This document shows positions 50,965 to 61,151 of a DNA stretch of 64,000 nt, piece by piece; positions within the stretch are counted from its first letter, which is position 1; every line of letters starts with the position of its first letter. Made by a program: the position numbers and the translations under genes. Origin of the DNA: an uncultured Prevotella sp. Its GTDB lineage: Bacteria; Bacteroidota; Bacteroidia; Bacteroidales; Bacteroidaceae. The stretch lies in the NCBI GenBank assembly GCA_905234265.1, contig CAJOHJ010000004.1, forward strand, positions 387,113 to 451,112, given 5' to 3'. The notes beneath the pieces were generated by a model. It did no database searches and was not told the origin of the DNA. It worked only from the letters and a program-made list of their open reading frames with translations.

Positions 50965-51921
50965 TTATTCTTTATTCACAAATATCTGACGCTTGTTCAT
51001 GCCTGCCTGTATCGTCAGCAGCCCTGACTTGTGGATGATGAGCTGCCCCTGCGGAAGGCGGCAGAAGTGGGCGAAGTTCGACGGCAGGCCGCTGCGCGGC
51101 TCGTTGAGCAGCGCATAGATGGTACGCACCAGCGGATAGTCGCCTGTGTAGAGGTAGTACTGGTATGGGCGCCAGCTGTTGCGCACTGTGGCAGAGTCCA
51201 TGCGGCTCACCTTCATGACGGTGATGTTCTTCTTGAAGGTGACGTTGGTGGTGTCGCGGCTGTCGTTGAGCCAGTTGCTGCCGATGATGCCCAGCGAGTT
51301 CTCGTGGTTCTCAACATAGTCTATCACGGCGGCACTGCTGTTGACGGCGCCGACGTTCGTGGCCGTTATCTCCTTGCCGTCGAGCAGGGAGTCGACACAC
51401 CAGCGGACGGTGCTTGACAAAGGATTGTCGAAGACGACGTCTATCTTCCCCAGCCGGGACTGCGGATAGATGTCCTTCCATTGCGAGGCCTCTCCGCGCA
51501 GGATGCGCTGGAAGTCGGCAACGGTGATCAGCGTGTCGCGGTTGCTGTTGTTGACGATGATGGCCAGTCCGTCGTAGGCAATGGGAATGGTGCGCGGCAG
51601 GTAGCGGCGGTCCTTGAGGTTCTTCTTTTCCTTCTCCGTCAGGTCGCGGGTGGAAAAGACAAGCCATGTCTCAAGGTTCATCAGCTTCTTGATGGCTTCT
51701 TGTTCGTTGATGTATTCAGCCTCGATGGTGTCGAGCGGCGCACGGTAGCGGAACACGTCGAGCACCTCGTTCAGGATGGGGCTGAAGCTCTCGTCGGCAG
51801 CAAAGAAGCGCGCTGCTTTCTGGTATGCTTGCTCTTCAGAAGTATTTTTAGGCTTGTTCCCACAAGCGAGGAACAAGCCTAAAAGTAATGTTAATCCAAT
51901 AATGGATGTAGTTCTGTACAT
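50965..51921 (-). CDS. PstS-like phosphate-binding lipoprotein
   Basis: LGLFLACGNK lipobox; IAYDGLAIIVNNSNRDTLITVADFQRILRGEASQWKDI; SLGIIGSNWL. Confidence 0.8.
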   Translation of the reverse strand: MYRTTSIIGLTLLLGLFLACGNKPKNTSEEQAYQKAARFFAADESFSPILNEVLDVFRYRAPLDTIEAEYINEQEAIKKLMNLETWLVFSTRDLTEKEKKNLKDRRYLPRTIPIAYDGLAIIVNNSNRDTLITVADFQRILRGEASQWKDIYPQSRLGKIDVVFDNPLSSTVRWCVDSLLDGKEITATNVGAVNSSAAVIDYVENHENSLGIIGSNWLNDSRDTTNVTFKKNITVMKVSRMDSATVRNSWRPYQYYLYTGDYPLVRTIYALLNEPRSGLPSNFAHFCRLPQGQLIIHKSGLLTIQAGMNKRQIFVNKE

Positions 51922-51933
51922 ATTTTTCAGTAG

Positions 51934-52767
51934 TTAGCCCAGACGGAAGGTTACCGGCAGAGTGAACTTCACGCGCACGGCCTGACCGTTCTGCTTACCA
52001 GGAATCCAGCGAGGCATGCTCTTCACAACGCGGATGGCCTCCTTGTCGAGTGATGGGTCGACAGACTTCAGCACCTTCACGTCGGTGATAGAACCGTCGC
52101 GCTCAACCACGAACTGTAAGATTACTCTGCCCTGCACGCCGTTCTCCTCGGCTACAGGAGGATACTTGATGTTCTTCGAGAGGTATTCCATCAGAGCACC
52201 GCTGCCGCCAGGATATGAAGGCATCTGCTCCACAACGTCGAAGACGCGGGTCTCTTCTTCCTTCTTCTCCTCTGGCTGAGCAATGACTTCCTTGGCCTTC
52301 AGCACTTCGCCGGCGGCCTCGTCGTTACCCTTCACGTCGAAGGCACCGATGGCGGTGTTCGTCTTGCTGAGGTCTTCCTGAGACTTGATTTCGTCTTCGG
52401 GCTTCACCTCATCGTCCTTCTTGATTTCAGGGGCGGTGAACTTCATTGAGCTCTTTACCTTCTCAACTTCTCGCTGTGGAATGTCTACCTGCTCCTTGCG
52501 CTCTACCTTGGTCTCTTCCTTCTTCTGCTCAAGGGCTGACAGCTCGATGTCTGTCTCTACGGCCACATTGCTCTTCATGGCGTTCTCAACGACACCCTTC
52601 ACAGCCACAATGGCGGCTATGGCAAGGCCGATGGCGAACATCACAAGGATAGACCAGAGATTGCGTTTGCCGGTTTCTCTGCGCAACTGATAAGCACCGT
52701 AGGCCTGGTTCTTGCCCTCAAAGACGAGGTCGGACCAGCTGTTGTCTATAAGATCTATTTTTGACAT
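51934..52767 (-). CDS. tonB: TonB energy transducer
   Basis: DLVFEGKNQAYGAYQLRR; C-terminal PPVAEENGVQGRVILQFVVERDGSITDVKVLKSVDPSLDKEAIRVVKSMPRWIPGKQNGQAVRVKFTLPVTF. Confidence 0.93.
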   Translation of the reverse strand: MSKIDLIDNSWSDLVFEGKNQAYGAYQLRRETGKRNLWSILVMFAIGLAIAAIVAVKGVVENAMKSNVAVETDIELSALEQKKEETKVERKEQVDIPQREVEKVKSSMKFTAPEIKKDDEVKPEDEIKSQEDLSKTNTAIGAFDVKGNDEAAGEVLKAKEVIAQPEEKKEEETRVFDVVEQMPSYPGGSGALMEYLSKNIKYPPVAEENGVQGRVILQFVVERDGSITDVKVLKSVDPSLDKEAIRVVKSMPRWIPGKQNGQAVRVKFTLPVTFRLG

Positions 52768-52800
52768 AGTTCCTTTACATTTAAATGGTTAGACATTGAC

Positions 52801-53448
52801 TTACTTGACACCTGCCTTGGTGATAAGTTCCATATCCTCAGGGCCAATCTTGTCAATGACGTACTTATCAATATTGCATATCAGCATTTCGTCAAGAGCC
52901 TGCACCATGTTGTCGTAGGTGGCGGTGTCCAACGGACGGATGATCACCGTAAGGGTCTCAAGCTTCTGTCCGTTCACCTCACCTTTCTTCAACTTTGAGA
53001 GAGCCTCCTGGTACTGCTCGTCGGTCATCGTGCTGCCATAGGCGCTCTTCTTGGCGTCGAGCTCCATCTTGGCCTTCATGATGCGTGCTACGGGGTTGTA
53101 GCCTTCCTCCACGGTGTGCTTGATGAGTACGTCGCGGATGCCCTTAGAACCGTAGGTGGTCTCCTTGACACAGCTGGGGTCCTCGTAGTTGGGCAGGCCG
53201 GCTATATACCATACCTTGTCGTCTGCTCCCAAATAAATGGTGATAGTATGAGAGGCTTTCGTTACCGTCTTGTCTTCTTTTTCAACGTTCTGGTCGTTGC
53301 TTGGCATCGTGAGTTGCATAGACTGTGGCTTGGCCAGAGTCGTACACAGCATGAAGAACGTGATAAGAAGCATCATCATGTCTACCATCGGCGTGAAGTT
53401 CACGCGGGTATCCATCTTCTTCTGCTTACTGAGATTCTTTTTTGCCAT
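52801..53448 (-). CDS. exbD: ExbD biopolymer transport protein
   Basis: VNFTPMVDMMMLLITFFMLCTTL. Confidence 0.88.
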   Translation of the reverse strand: MAKKNLSKQKKMDTRVNFTPMVDMMMLLITFFMLCTTLAKPQSMQLTMPSNDQNVEKEDKTVTKASHTITIYLGADDKVWYIAGLPNYEDPSCVKETTYGSKGIRDVLIKHTVEEGYNPVARIMKAKMELDAKKSAYGSTMTDEQYQEALSKLKKGEVNGQKLETLTVIIRPLDTATYDNMVQALDEMLICNIDKYVIDKIGPEDMELITKAGVK

Positions 53449-53451
53449 GAC

Positions 53452-54066
53452 TTATTCCTCCGATGCTGTTTTAAGATTAGTAATCAGCTGGTAACGGTTC
53501 TCGTTCATATCCTGCAGTTCCGACATCATCTTCTTGACTACCTTGTAGGGTGTCTTGGCGTCGCACTTGATGGCGAGCTTAATGTCCGGGTTGGCGCTGC
53601 GGGCTGCCTTTACCCAGTCCTGGAACTCGCTCATGCCGCCGTCGATGCTGTCCGTCGGAATGCCGTACTTCTGGATTTCCTCTGCCATCTTCTCAGGCTC
53701 AAGACTCAGATATGCTGCCAACTTCTGCATGGGCACGCCTACCATGGCGTCCTCCTTGAAGTGCTTCAGCTGTGTGCCGTTGAGGGTAACACCCCACTTG
53801 TCGGTAACAGTTTCAAGCATGGCAACCATATTGTTCTTGTTTTCCGTGCCGACGAATATCCTGCCTTCCGGGCTTACCAGAATGTTCAGGACATCGTTCT
53901 CCGGAATCTTAACCTCGGAGACGGAGCTTGGCGTGTTGACCTGTATCGGCTCTGGCGTCAGGAATGTTGATGTCAACATGAAGAAGCAGAGCAGAAGGGT
54001 CATCACGTCTGACATGGGGGTCATGTCAATCCAGATGTCTTTCTTCTGAATTTGAATTTTTGCCAT
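53452..54066 (-). CDS. exbD: ExbD biopolymer transport protein (second)
   Basis: IDMTPMSDVMTLLLCFFMLTSTF. Confidence 0.88.
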   Translation of the reverse strand: MAKIQIQKKDIWIDMTPMSDVMTLLLCFFMLTSTFLTPEPIQVNTPSSVSEVKIPENDVLNILVSPEGRIFVGTENKNNMVAMLETVTDKWGVTLNGTQLKHFKEDAMVGVPMQKLAAYLSLEPEKMAEEIQKYGIPTDSIDGGMSEFQDWVKAARSANPDIKLAIKCDAKTPYKVVKKMMSELQDMNENRYQLITNLKTASEE

Positions 54067-54106
54067 TCTAAAACGGTTTTTAAGGTTTTAAACGAATGGA
54101 CAGAAA

Positions 54107-54937
54107 TTAAGCCTCGTTGTGGGTTGAATCGTAAGTGGCTGCGATGGTGAAGCCAATCTCATCAAGAGCGTAGGTCAGCTTGTCAATCTTGTTAGAGAAG
54201 AAGTTGTAGACAACGGTAGCAACCCAAGAGGTCAAAATGCCTGATGCCGTGTTCACAAGGGCCTCAGAAATACCGGCAGACAGAGCCATAGAGTCAGCAC
54301 CACCACCGGCAGACAGAGCCTGGAACGATCCGATCATACCGAGCACAGTACCGAACAGAGCGGTAAGAGTACCCAGAGAAACGATGGTAGCAACCATAGG
54401 CATGTTCATCTGCAGAGTAGGCATCTCCAGCTGAGTAGCCTCTTCGTGAGCCTGCTGAATCTTGGCAATCTTGGCAGCCTTCTTCAGGGTGTCGTCGGTC
54501 TCAACGGTCTGGTACATGTTGATAGAAGCCAGCACAACGTTGCCGACAGAGCCACGCATCTTGTTGCACAGATCCTTAGCCTTGGTGAAGTCCTGAGCCT
54601 TGATGGCGTTCTTGACCTCAGCGGTGAACTTGGCCAGATTCATCTTGCCGGAAGCTGAGCGGATGGCGAAGAAGCGCTCGAAGCCGAGGCAGATAACGGT
54701 GAACAACAGGGTGAGGATAAGGCCTACCACGAAACCGCCCTTATAAACGGTACCAAGAAGGTTTGCAGGATGACCGCTGCGGTCGCCGCCAATGAAGTTG
54801 TCTGGGTTACCCATTACGAAGTACCAAACACAGTAACCGGCGATAGCGCAAATTACGAGGATGATCCATGCGTCCTTAACTCCTGTGAAGCCCGAACTTT
54901 TCTTGGCTGGGGCTGCAGCCTTTGTTGTTGTTGCCAT
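54107..54937 (-). CDS. exbB: MotA/TolQ/ExbB proton channel protein
   Basis: LGTLTALFGTVLGMIGSFQALSAGGGADSMALSAGISEALVNTASGI. Confidence 0.92.
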   Translation of the reverse strand: MATTTKAAAPAKKSSGFTGVKDAWIILVICAIAGYCVWYFVMGNPDNFIGGDRSGHPANLLGTVYKGGFVVGLILTLLFTVICLGFERFFAIRSASGKMNLAKFTAEVKNAIKAQDFTKAKDLCNKMRGSVGNVVLASINMYQTVETDDTLKKAAKIAKIQQAHEEATQLEMPTLQMNMPMVATIVSLGTLTALFGTVLGMIGSFQALSAGGGADSMALSAGISEALVNTASGILTSWVATVVYNFFSNKIDKLTYALDEIGFTIAATYDSTHNEA

Positions 54938-55114
54938 AAATTTTGTTTTTGAAATTTAAGTTATTAATTGAATTGAATTGATAAAAGTTTCAGTCGTTTG
55001 AAGCGCACACAAGTCTGCCGGCGCGGGCATCTTGGCTTATCATTCGGCAAAAATAGTAATTTGGGGCGGACTTTCCGCCTAATTAAGAACTTTTAACTTG
55101 ATATTTCTCAATTA

Positions 55115-56314
55115 TTATTGAAGTTGGGCCAGAGCCTCGCTGATGCGCCTCATGGCTTCCACGATGTTTTCGTCGCTGGTGGCATAGCTCATGCGGAAGC
55201 AGTCGGGGTCGCCGAAGGCGTCGCCGCCGACTGTCGCAACGTGTGCCTGCTCAAGCAGGTACATGGCAAAGTCTGTCGAGTTGTTGACGGCGTAGCCGGT
55301 CTTGGCATTCTTCTTTCCGTAGAAGCTGCTGCACTTCGGGAAGAGATAGAAGGCACCCTCCGGGACGTTCACCTCCAGCCCGGGGATTTCCTTTGCCAGG
55401 CGTACTATCAGGTCGCGGCGCCTTTCGAAGGCCTGCCGCATTTCCTCTACGCAGTGCTGGCTTTCCACGTATGCTGCCAGTGCAGCCATCTGGCTGACGC
55501 TGCACGGGCCGCTGGTGTACTGTCCCTGCAGCTTGTTGCATCCCTTCACAATCCATTCCGGGGCTGCGATGTATCCTATGCGCCAGCCAGTCATTGCATA
55601 GGCTTTGGAGACGCCGTTCACCAGTATGGTGCGCTCCTTCATGCCTGCAAACTGTGCAATGCTCTCATGGTGCCCTATATAATTAATGTGTTCATAGATT
55701 TCGTCGGCAAGCACGAAGAGGTCGTCGTGTTTCAACACCACGTCGGCAAGTGCCTTAAGCTCACCCTTGGAGTATACGCTGCCCGTAGGGTTGCTTGGCG
55801 AGCAGAGGATGATGAGGCGTGTCCGCGGGGTGATGGCAGCTTCCAGCTGCTGGGCAGTCATCTTGAAGTTCTGCTCGAAGCCGGCCTCTACGATTACCGG
55901 TGTGCCGCCGGCCAGCTTGGCCATCTGCGGGTAGCTCACCCAGTAGGGCGCCGGGATTATCACCTCGTCGCCGGGGTTCACCAGTGCCATGATGGTGTTC
56001 GTCACGCTCTGCTTGGCACCGTTCGACACCAGGATTTCCGAGGGCTGGTAGCGCAGCTGGTTCTCGCGTTCCAGCTTGCGGGCTATCGCCTGCCTGAGGT
56101 TGGGGTATCCCGGCACTGGCGAGTAGCGCGAGTAGTTCTCGTCGATGGCCAGCTTGGCAGCCTGCTTGATGTGGTCAGGAGTGTTGAAGTCGGGTTCACC
56201 GACGCTCATGTTGATGACGTCTATGCCCTGCGCTTTCATTTCAGAGCTTTTCTGCGACATTGCCAGCGTTGCCGATGGTGCCAGTCGTTGCAAACGGTCG
56301 GATAATTGTGCCAT
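55115..56314 (-). CDS. PLP-dependent aspartate aminotransferase, class I
   Basis: INMSVGEPDFNTPDHIKQAA; VSNGAKQSVTNTIMALVNPGDEVIIPAPYWVSYPQM; LVNGVSKAYAMTGWRIGY. Confidence 0.93.
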   Translation of the reverse strand: MAQLSDRLQRLAPSATLAMSQKSSEMKAQGIDVINMSVGEPDFNTPDHIKQAAKLAIDENYSRYSPVPGYPNLRQAIARKLERENQLRYQPSEILVSNGAKQSVTNTIMALVNPGDEVIIPAPYWVSYPQMAKLAGGTPVIVEAGFEQNFKMTAQQLEAAITPRTRLIILCSPSNPTGSVYSKGELKALADVVLKHDDLFVLADEIYEHINYIGHHESIAQFAGMKERTILVNGVSKAYAMTGWRIGYIAAPEWIVKGCNKLQGQYTSGPCSVSQMAALAAYVESQHCVEEMRQAFERRRDLIVRLAKEIPGLEVNVPEGAFYLFPKCSSFYGKKNAKTGYAVNNSTDFAMYLLEQAHVATVGGDAFGDPDCFRMSYATSDENIVEAMRRISEALAQLQ

Positions 56315-56603
56315 TATGTAAGTTTTTGGTTTGTTCAGCGTGCAAAAGTAAGAATTTTCTACATTCTAAAAGAATTTTTGCAACTTTTTCTTCCTAAACT
56401 CTGGCTTTTTTCTTTCTTAAATACTCTTCACTGGTCTCACCCGACGCTTAACATACACGCTTTCAGCTGCTTGGCAATGTGCCTGCCCTCACCCACGGCC
56501 GCACTTAGATTGCACCCGAATGCCTCTGGTCACACTCGAATCACCTCAGGTCACACTCGGACACTTCATGCGCATCCGAAACGCGCCATGCTGCGTGAAC
56601 GCA

Positions 56604-56687
56604 GTAATTATCTCTGCAAGATAATTTCGTAACATGCAGAGATAATTTCGTAACTCGCAGAGATAATTTTGTAACTCGCAGAGATAA
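56604..56687. repeat. Four consecutive 21-bp units of the dispersed family
   Basis: Units begin at 56604, 56625, 56646 and 56667; TTTCGTAACATGCAGAGATAA, TTTCGTAACTCGCAGAGATAA, TTTTGTAACTCGCAGAGATAA. Confidence 0.85.
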
Positions 56688-56841
56688 TCTGCTGGGTCAT
56701 TGAAATAGTTATCCAGCCCAATCCATTATGCCTCTTCCGTCACTCTGGGTGTCAGCTTGGGTGCGACCTGGTGCGTCCGCAACGCATTGAACGTCAGTAG
56801 TATAAGTTTTGGGTGAGAGGTAAGTTGGCCGTAAATGTATA

Positions 56842-57177
56842 TTAGTATGTCCTGCTAATCCACATTTCCAAGAATCTGTCGAGCATGACCTTTCCTTTGG
56901 GCATCATTGCAGAGTAAATCTCCTTGCTGAGGAATAATACTAATTCGTGCAGACTTGTTGTCGGATAAATGTCGGTATAGAAAGTGTAGTAGTTGGCTTT
57001 GATTGACGGCTGTTCAAATACGTGCCGAATCAGCTGTGTCTTGCCCATTCTCCTTGGAGAGGTGAGCAGTATGTGCGCCTTGTTTTCGAGTGTGCGTACC
57101 ATCCGCGCCGTTTCTTTTTCTCTGTCGCAGAAGTAGGGCTCCGGTATGATGCCTGTTATGTAGAACGGATTCTCCAT
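56842..57177 (-). pseudogene. Truncated AAA/archaeal-type ATPase remnant
   Basis: MENPFYITGIIPEPYFCDREKETARMVRTLENKAHILLTSPRRMGKTQLIRHVF begins as a full ATPase but stops after about 112 aa. Confidence 0.7.
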
Positions 57178-57250
57178 GATGCTGTGATTTTGGCGCAAAA
57201 AAAATCAATTTACAGCAATTATACAAATCATATAATAGAAATTCTATAAT

Positions 57251-58450
57251 TTACAGGTGCAGCGTGTGGCCCATGCGGTTCTTCTTGGTCTGCAGGTAGC
57301 GCAGGTTGTATTCGTTGGGAGTGACCTCTATGGGTACGTTCTCGACGATTTCCAGTCCGTAGGCTTCCAGTCCGACGCGCTTCACGGGATTGTTGGTCAT
57401 GAGGCGCATCTTCTGGACGCCCAGCGTGCGCAGTATCTGTGCGCCGCAGCCGTAGTCGCGCTCGTCGGCCTTGAAGCCCAGGCAGAGGTTGGCGTCGACG
57501 GTGTCCATGCCCTGTTCCTGAAGCTTGTAGGCTGCCAGCTTGTTCATGAGTCCGATGCCGCGGCCTTCCTGCTGCATATATACGATGACGCCCTTGCCTT
57601 CGCTCTCTATCATGCGCATGGCGCGGTGCAGCTGCTCGCCGCAGTCGCAGCGCTTGGAACCGAGAATGTCGCCAGTGGCGCACGACGAGTGTACGCGGAC
57701 CAGTATCGGCTCTTCCGGCTGCCACGTTCCTTTCACGAGTGCGAAGTGTTCCAGTCCGCCAGTTTTCTGCCGGAAGGGTATGATGTGGAAGTGTCCGTAT
57801 TCGGTGGGCATGTCCACTTCCTCGCCTTTCTCTACGATGCTTTCCTCGCGCAGTCGGTAGGCTATCATGTCCTTGATGGCAATGATTTTCATGTCGTGCT
57901 GCCGTGCAAACTCCATGAGCTGTGGCAGGCGTGCCATGGTACCGTCGTCGTTCATTATTTCCATCAGTGCTGCTGCCGGGAACATGCCGGTCATCTTGCA
58001 GAGGTCGATGGCGGCCTCGGTGTGTCCTGAGCGGCGCAGCACTCCGTTGTCCTGTGCGTAGAGTGGGTTGACGTGTCCCGGGCGTCCGAAAGTCTGCGGC
58101 GTAGCCTCCGGGTCTGCCAGTGCGCGTATGGTTGCTGCGCGGTCGTGTGCCGAGACGCCTGTCGAGCATCCCTCTATCTTGTCGACGGTGACGGTGAATG
58201 GAGTGCCCAGCAGCGACGTGTTGTCCTGCACCTGATGTGGGAGGTCGAGCAGTTTTGCACGCTCGATGGTTATTGGTGCGCAGAGCAGTCCGCGTGCATT
58301 TTTCAGCATGAAGTTCACCATTTCCGGAGTGATGGTCTCTGCGGCGCATATCAGGTCGCCTTCGTTTTCGCGGTCCTCATCGTCTACTACGATGACGAAC
58401 TTGCCTTCCTTGAAGTCTTTGAGTGCTTCTTCTATAGTGTTCAGTTTCAT
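57251..58450 (-). CDS. ribBA: Bifunctional DHBP synthase / GTP cyclohydrolase II
   Basis: [68 protein letters not shown]. Confidence 0.94.
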   Translation of the reverse strand: MKLNTIEEALKDFKEGKFVIVVDDEDRENEGDLICAAETITPEMVNFMLKNARGLLCAPITIERAKLLDLPHQVQDNTSLLGTPFTVTVDKIEGCSTGVSAHDRAATIRALADPEATPQTFGRPGHVNPLYAQDNGVLRRSGHTEAAIDLCKMTGMFPAAALMEIMNDDGTMARLPQLMEFARQHDMKIIAIKDMIAYRLREESIVEKGEEVDMPTEYGHFHIIPFRQKTGGLEHFALVKGTWQPEEPILVRVHSSCATGDILGSKRCDCGEQLHRAMRMIESEGKGVIVYMQQEGRGIGLMNKLAAYKLQEQGMDTVDANLCLGFKADERDYGCGAQILRTLGVQKMRLMTNNPVKRVGLEAYGLEIVENVPIEVTPNEYNLRYLQTKKNRMGHTLHL

Positions 58451-58480
58451 TGTGAGTACTTGATGTCTGTTGCTATGTTT

Positions 58481-60388
58481 TTATTTTTTGTTTTCCAGCT
58501 CCTCGGCCATCGGGATGAGAGCCTCGTTGGTGTGTAGTATGTTCTGCAGGTCCTTGTAGAGGCGGAAGCGGAAGCGTATCATGCGGAAGTAGAAGAATAC
58601 TCCCATAGGCAGCACGATGCCCGTCAGCGCGTTGAGCCATTTCTGGCGGAACGGCCTTGTGTGGGCGTGGGTGGCTATGATGGGATATTCGTTAAGCTTG
58701 GCCAGCACGAAGCGGTCCTTGGTGTTGGAAAGGTCTTCGATGACGGTCTCCAGCTCGGCGTTGATGGCGGCAATGTCGTGGTCGTCGCCGGGGCGGAAGA
58801 ACACCTCCACGGGATTGGGCCAGCGCAGCAGCCGGTGCTGTGCGGAATACTGCTCGATGGCTGCCGATATGGTGCGCAGCTGCCCGGCGTCGGCAGCGTA
58901 GTGCGGGTCTTCGATGATTACGTCCTTGCGCATGATGTTGCGCTTCGACCTCAGGCCAAGCATTCTCATGGCTATCTGCTTGTAGAGGTCGATGTTGAAC
59001 ACTACAGAGTCGTTGTTGGCCTTGATGGTGAAGAATACTGCCAACGGCGACAGTACGGCCGTTGCCAGCAGCTTGCCGAACCATACTGTCCAGTTGTCGT
59101 CGCGTGCCATCTTCATGCCGGTGCTGTCGAGGATGTAGAAAACGATGAACACCAGCACCGAGATGATGACCGGCACGCCCAGTCCGCCCTTGCGGATGAT
59201 GGCTCCCAGTGGCGCGCCTATGAAGAAGAATATGAGGCACGACAGCGACAGCGTGAACTTGTTGATGGCTTCCATCTGGTGTTCGCGTTCCTGCCGGTTA
59301 AGATAGAACGAGTAGTCGCGCTTGAACTCCAGGTCGCGGATGGCCATGCGTGCCGAGTTGGCCGCCTGCTGCACGGCCCTCTGCTTCTGCTCGCTGCTGA
59401 GCCTGATGTAGAGGCTGTCGAAGTTGACGTCTTTCTTTGCCAGGCTGTCTGCCACGCGTGCAGAGTCGCGCTTGGTCAGTTCCGGCAGGTAGAACGTTGA
59501 GCGGCGGGCCTCACGGTAATACTGATGGCCTATAGAGTCGTTGAACTCGCGGATGGAGTCGAGGTCGTGCAAAATCTTGCGAACTCCCTTCGAGCGTGCG
59601 TCGGCGGCAATTCCGCCCACGTCGGCCATGTTGAAGTCGCCGTCGAAGTCGAGAACGATTCTCTTTGTCGAGAAAGTCTCCCTGCGGTAAGGCACGTTGG
59701 CATTGACGCCGATGCCCGACTGGCGCAAGTTCTCAAACCATTCCCCGCTGTAGAGCGTCAGCAGCAGGTGCTTCTTCTCGGCCGTCGACTGCAGCCGTCC
59801 GGAGTCGGCCAGGATGATGGCGGCATCCTCGTAGCCGCCGTTCATGCGGTAGATCATGATGCCGTAGAGCATGCCAGTGTTGACATCCTTTTGCTGCACG
59901 TAGAGGTTGGAGCCGGGGATGCCGTCGTAGAAGATGCCTTCTGGAATTTCCACCTCAGGGCTTTTCTGCTTCATCGACAGCAGCAGCTGCTGGAACGACA
60001 CGAAGGCCCTCGGCCCAATGAACTCCTGGAAGAAAAACGACATGCACGATATGCACACCACGATGACTATCAGCGAGCGCATGGCCTGCATCAGCGAGAT
60101 ACCGGCTGCCTTGATGGCCGTCAGCTCCGAGCTTTCGCCCAGATTGCCGAAGGTTATCAGCGACGACAGCAGTATTGCCAGCGGAAAGGCCTGCGGCATG
60201 AGCATGATGCCCATGTACCAGAAAAACTGCGCCAGCACCGTCACCGAGAGTCCCTTGCCAACCAGTTCGTCGACGTAGCGCCACAGAAATTGCATCATCA
60301 GCACAAACTGGCAGATGAAGAATGTGGCAAAGAACAAGAGACCGAACTGCTTGGCCACGAATATGTCTAATTTCTTAAATCTGAACAT
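58481..60388 (-). CDS. YjgP/YjgQ (LptF/LptG)-family permease
   Basis: MFRFKKLDIFVAKQF; MPQAFPLAILLSSLITFGNLGESSELTAIKAAGISLMQAMRSL. Confidence 0.88.
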   Translation of the reverse strand: MFRFKKLDIFVAKQFGLLFFATFFICQFVLMMQFLWRYVDELVGKGLSVTVLAQFFWYMGIMLMPQAFPLAILLSSLITFGNLGESSELTAIKAAGISLMQAMRSLIVIVVCISCMSFFFQEFIGPRAFVSFQQLLLSMKQKSPEVEIPEGIFYDGIPGSNLYVQQKDVNTGMLYGIMIYRMNGGYEDAAIILADSGRLQSTAEKKHLLLTLYSGEWFENLRQSGIGVNANVPYRRETFSTKRIVLDFDGDFNMADVGGIAADARSKGVRKILHDLDSIREFNDSIGHQYYREARRSTFYLPELTKRDSARVADSLAKKDVNFDSLYIRLSSEQKQRAVQQAANSARMAIRDLEFKRDYSFYLNRQEREHQMEAINKFTLSLSCLIFFFIGAPLGAIIRKGGLGVPVIISVLVFIVFYILDSTGMKMARDDNWTVWFGKLLATAVLSPLAVFFTIKANNDSVVFNIDLYKQIAMRMLGLRSKRNIMRKDVIIEDPHYAADAGQLRTISAAIEQYSAQHRLLRWPNPVEVFFRPGDDHDIAAINAELETVIEDLSNTKDRFVLAKLNEYPIIATHAHTRPFRQKWLNALTGIVLPMGVFFYFRMIRFRFRLYKDLQNILHTNEALIPMAEELENKK

Positions 60389-61045
60389 AATCGGCGGCAA
60401 AGTTACGAAAAAAAGTTGACTTGGAAAAGCAATTTTGGAGAATTAACGCAGAATGACCGTAAATAAAAGGCAAGACGGGGAATAATGGGGAAGTTCAGTT
60501 TTAGGCTGAATGCAATTTGGGGAGGAATAAAGAAGTAGTTAGGTTTCTTATCCGGACTCGGCTCTGCCGCTTCGCTCGTCGAAGAACCCGCGAAACGGTT
60601 TTAAGAGCCAGTTAAACTTCGTTAATCGGACAGGCAAGACGGGACATAACGACACACCTCTCACCACCCGTTTCTGATTCCGCAAACTGCTATATTTTGC
60701 ATAGCGACAGAACCAGGAAAAGATAGTAGTTTTGCAGCCGGAATTTAAAAACGAGTAAGAAACATGAGCAGAAGCACATTTCGTGAACAGAGGTAAGGAG
60801 AAAAAATGATAAAACCAGGCAGATGAGCAACGGGGAAGATTTCAACGCTGAAAGCGGCGAGCCACAGAAAATGTTGTTTGGGATGGAAGCAAGGTTGTGT
60901 TTTCGAAACCCGAAAAGTGCCTTGCTCCACACTCCAAAGAGTCGAATGGAGGGGTATCCACTCCTGTTGGGTGAAGATTTCTGAGCTCAGTTACTATAAT
61001 GAGAAGACACAGAAATTAATGAATAAGCCTTATCGCAATTTTGAA

Positions 61046-61070
61046 AGGACGAGACCAAATTCCTCGTCCT
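61046..61070 (+). terminator. Terminator hairpin in accessory region
   Basis: AGGACGAG-N9-CTCGTCCT followed by TTTTATG. Confidence 0.7.
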
Positions 61071-61151
61071 TTTTATGCTTTTTACGTTGATTAATGTGAA
61101 AACATTTGTTTTACAGAGAAGGAACTTTGCCATCTTGACACACTCAAGAAG

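Noticed and set aside
55118-56305. 395-aa plus-strand ORF
   Set aside because: Antisense to the aspartate aminotransferase
57228-58349. 373-aa minus-strand ORF overlapping ribBA
   Set aside because: Alternative frame of the same strand, Arg/His-rich, no domain; ribBA is certain
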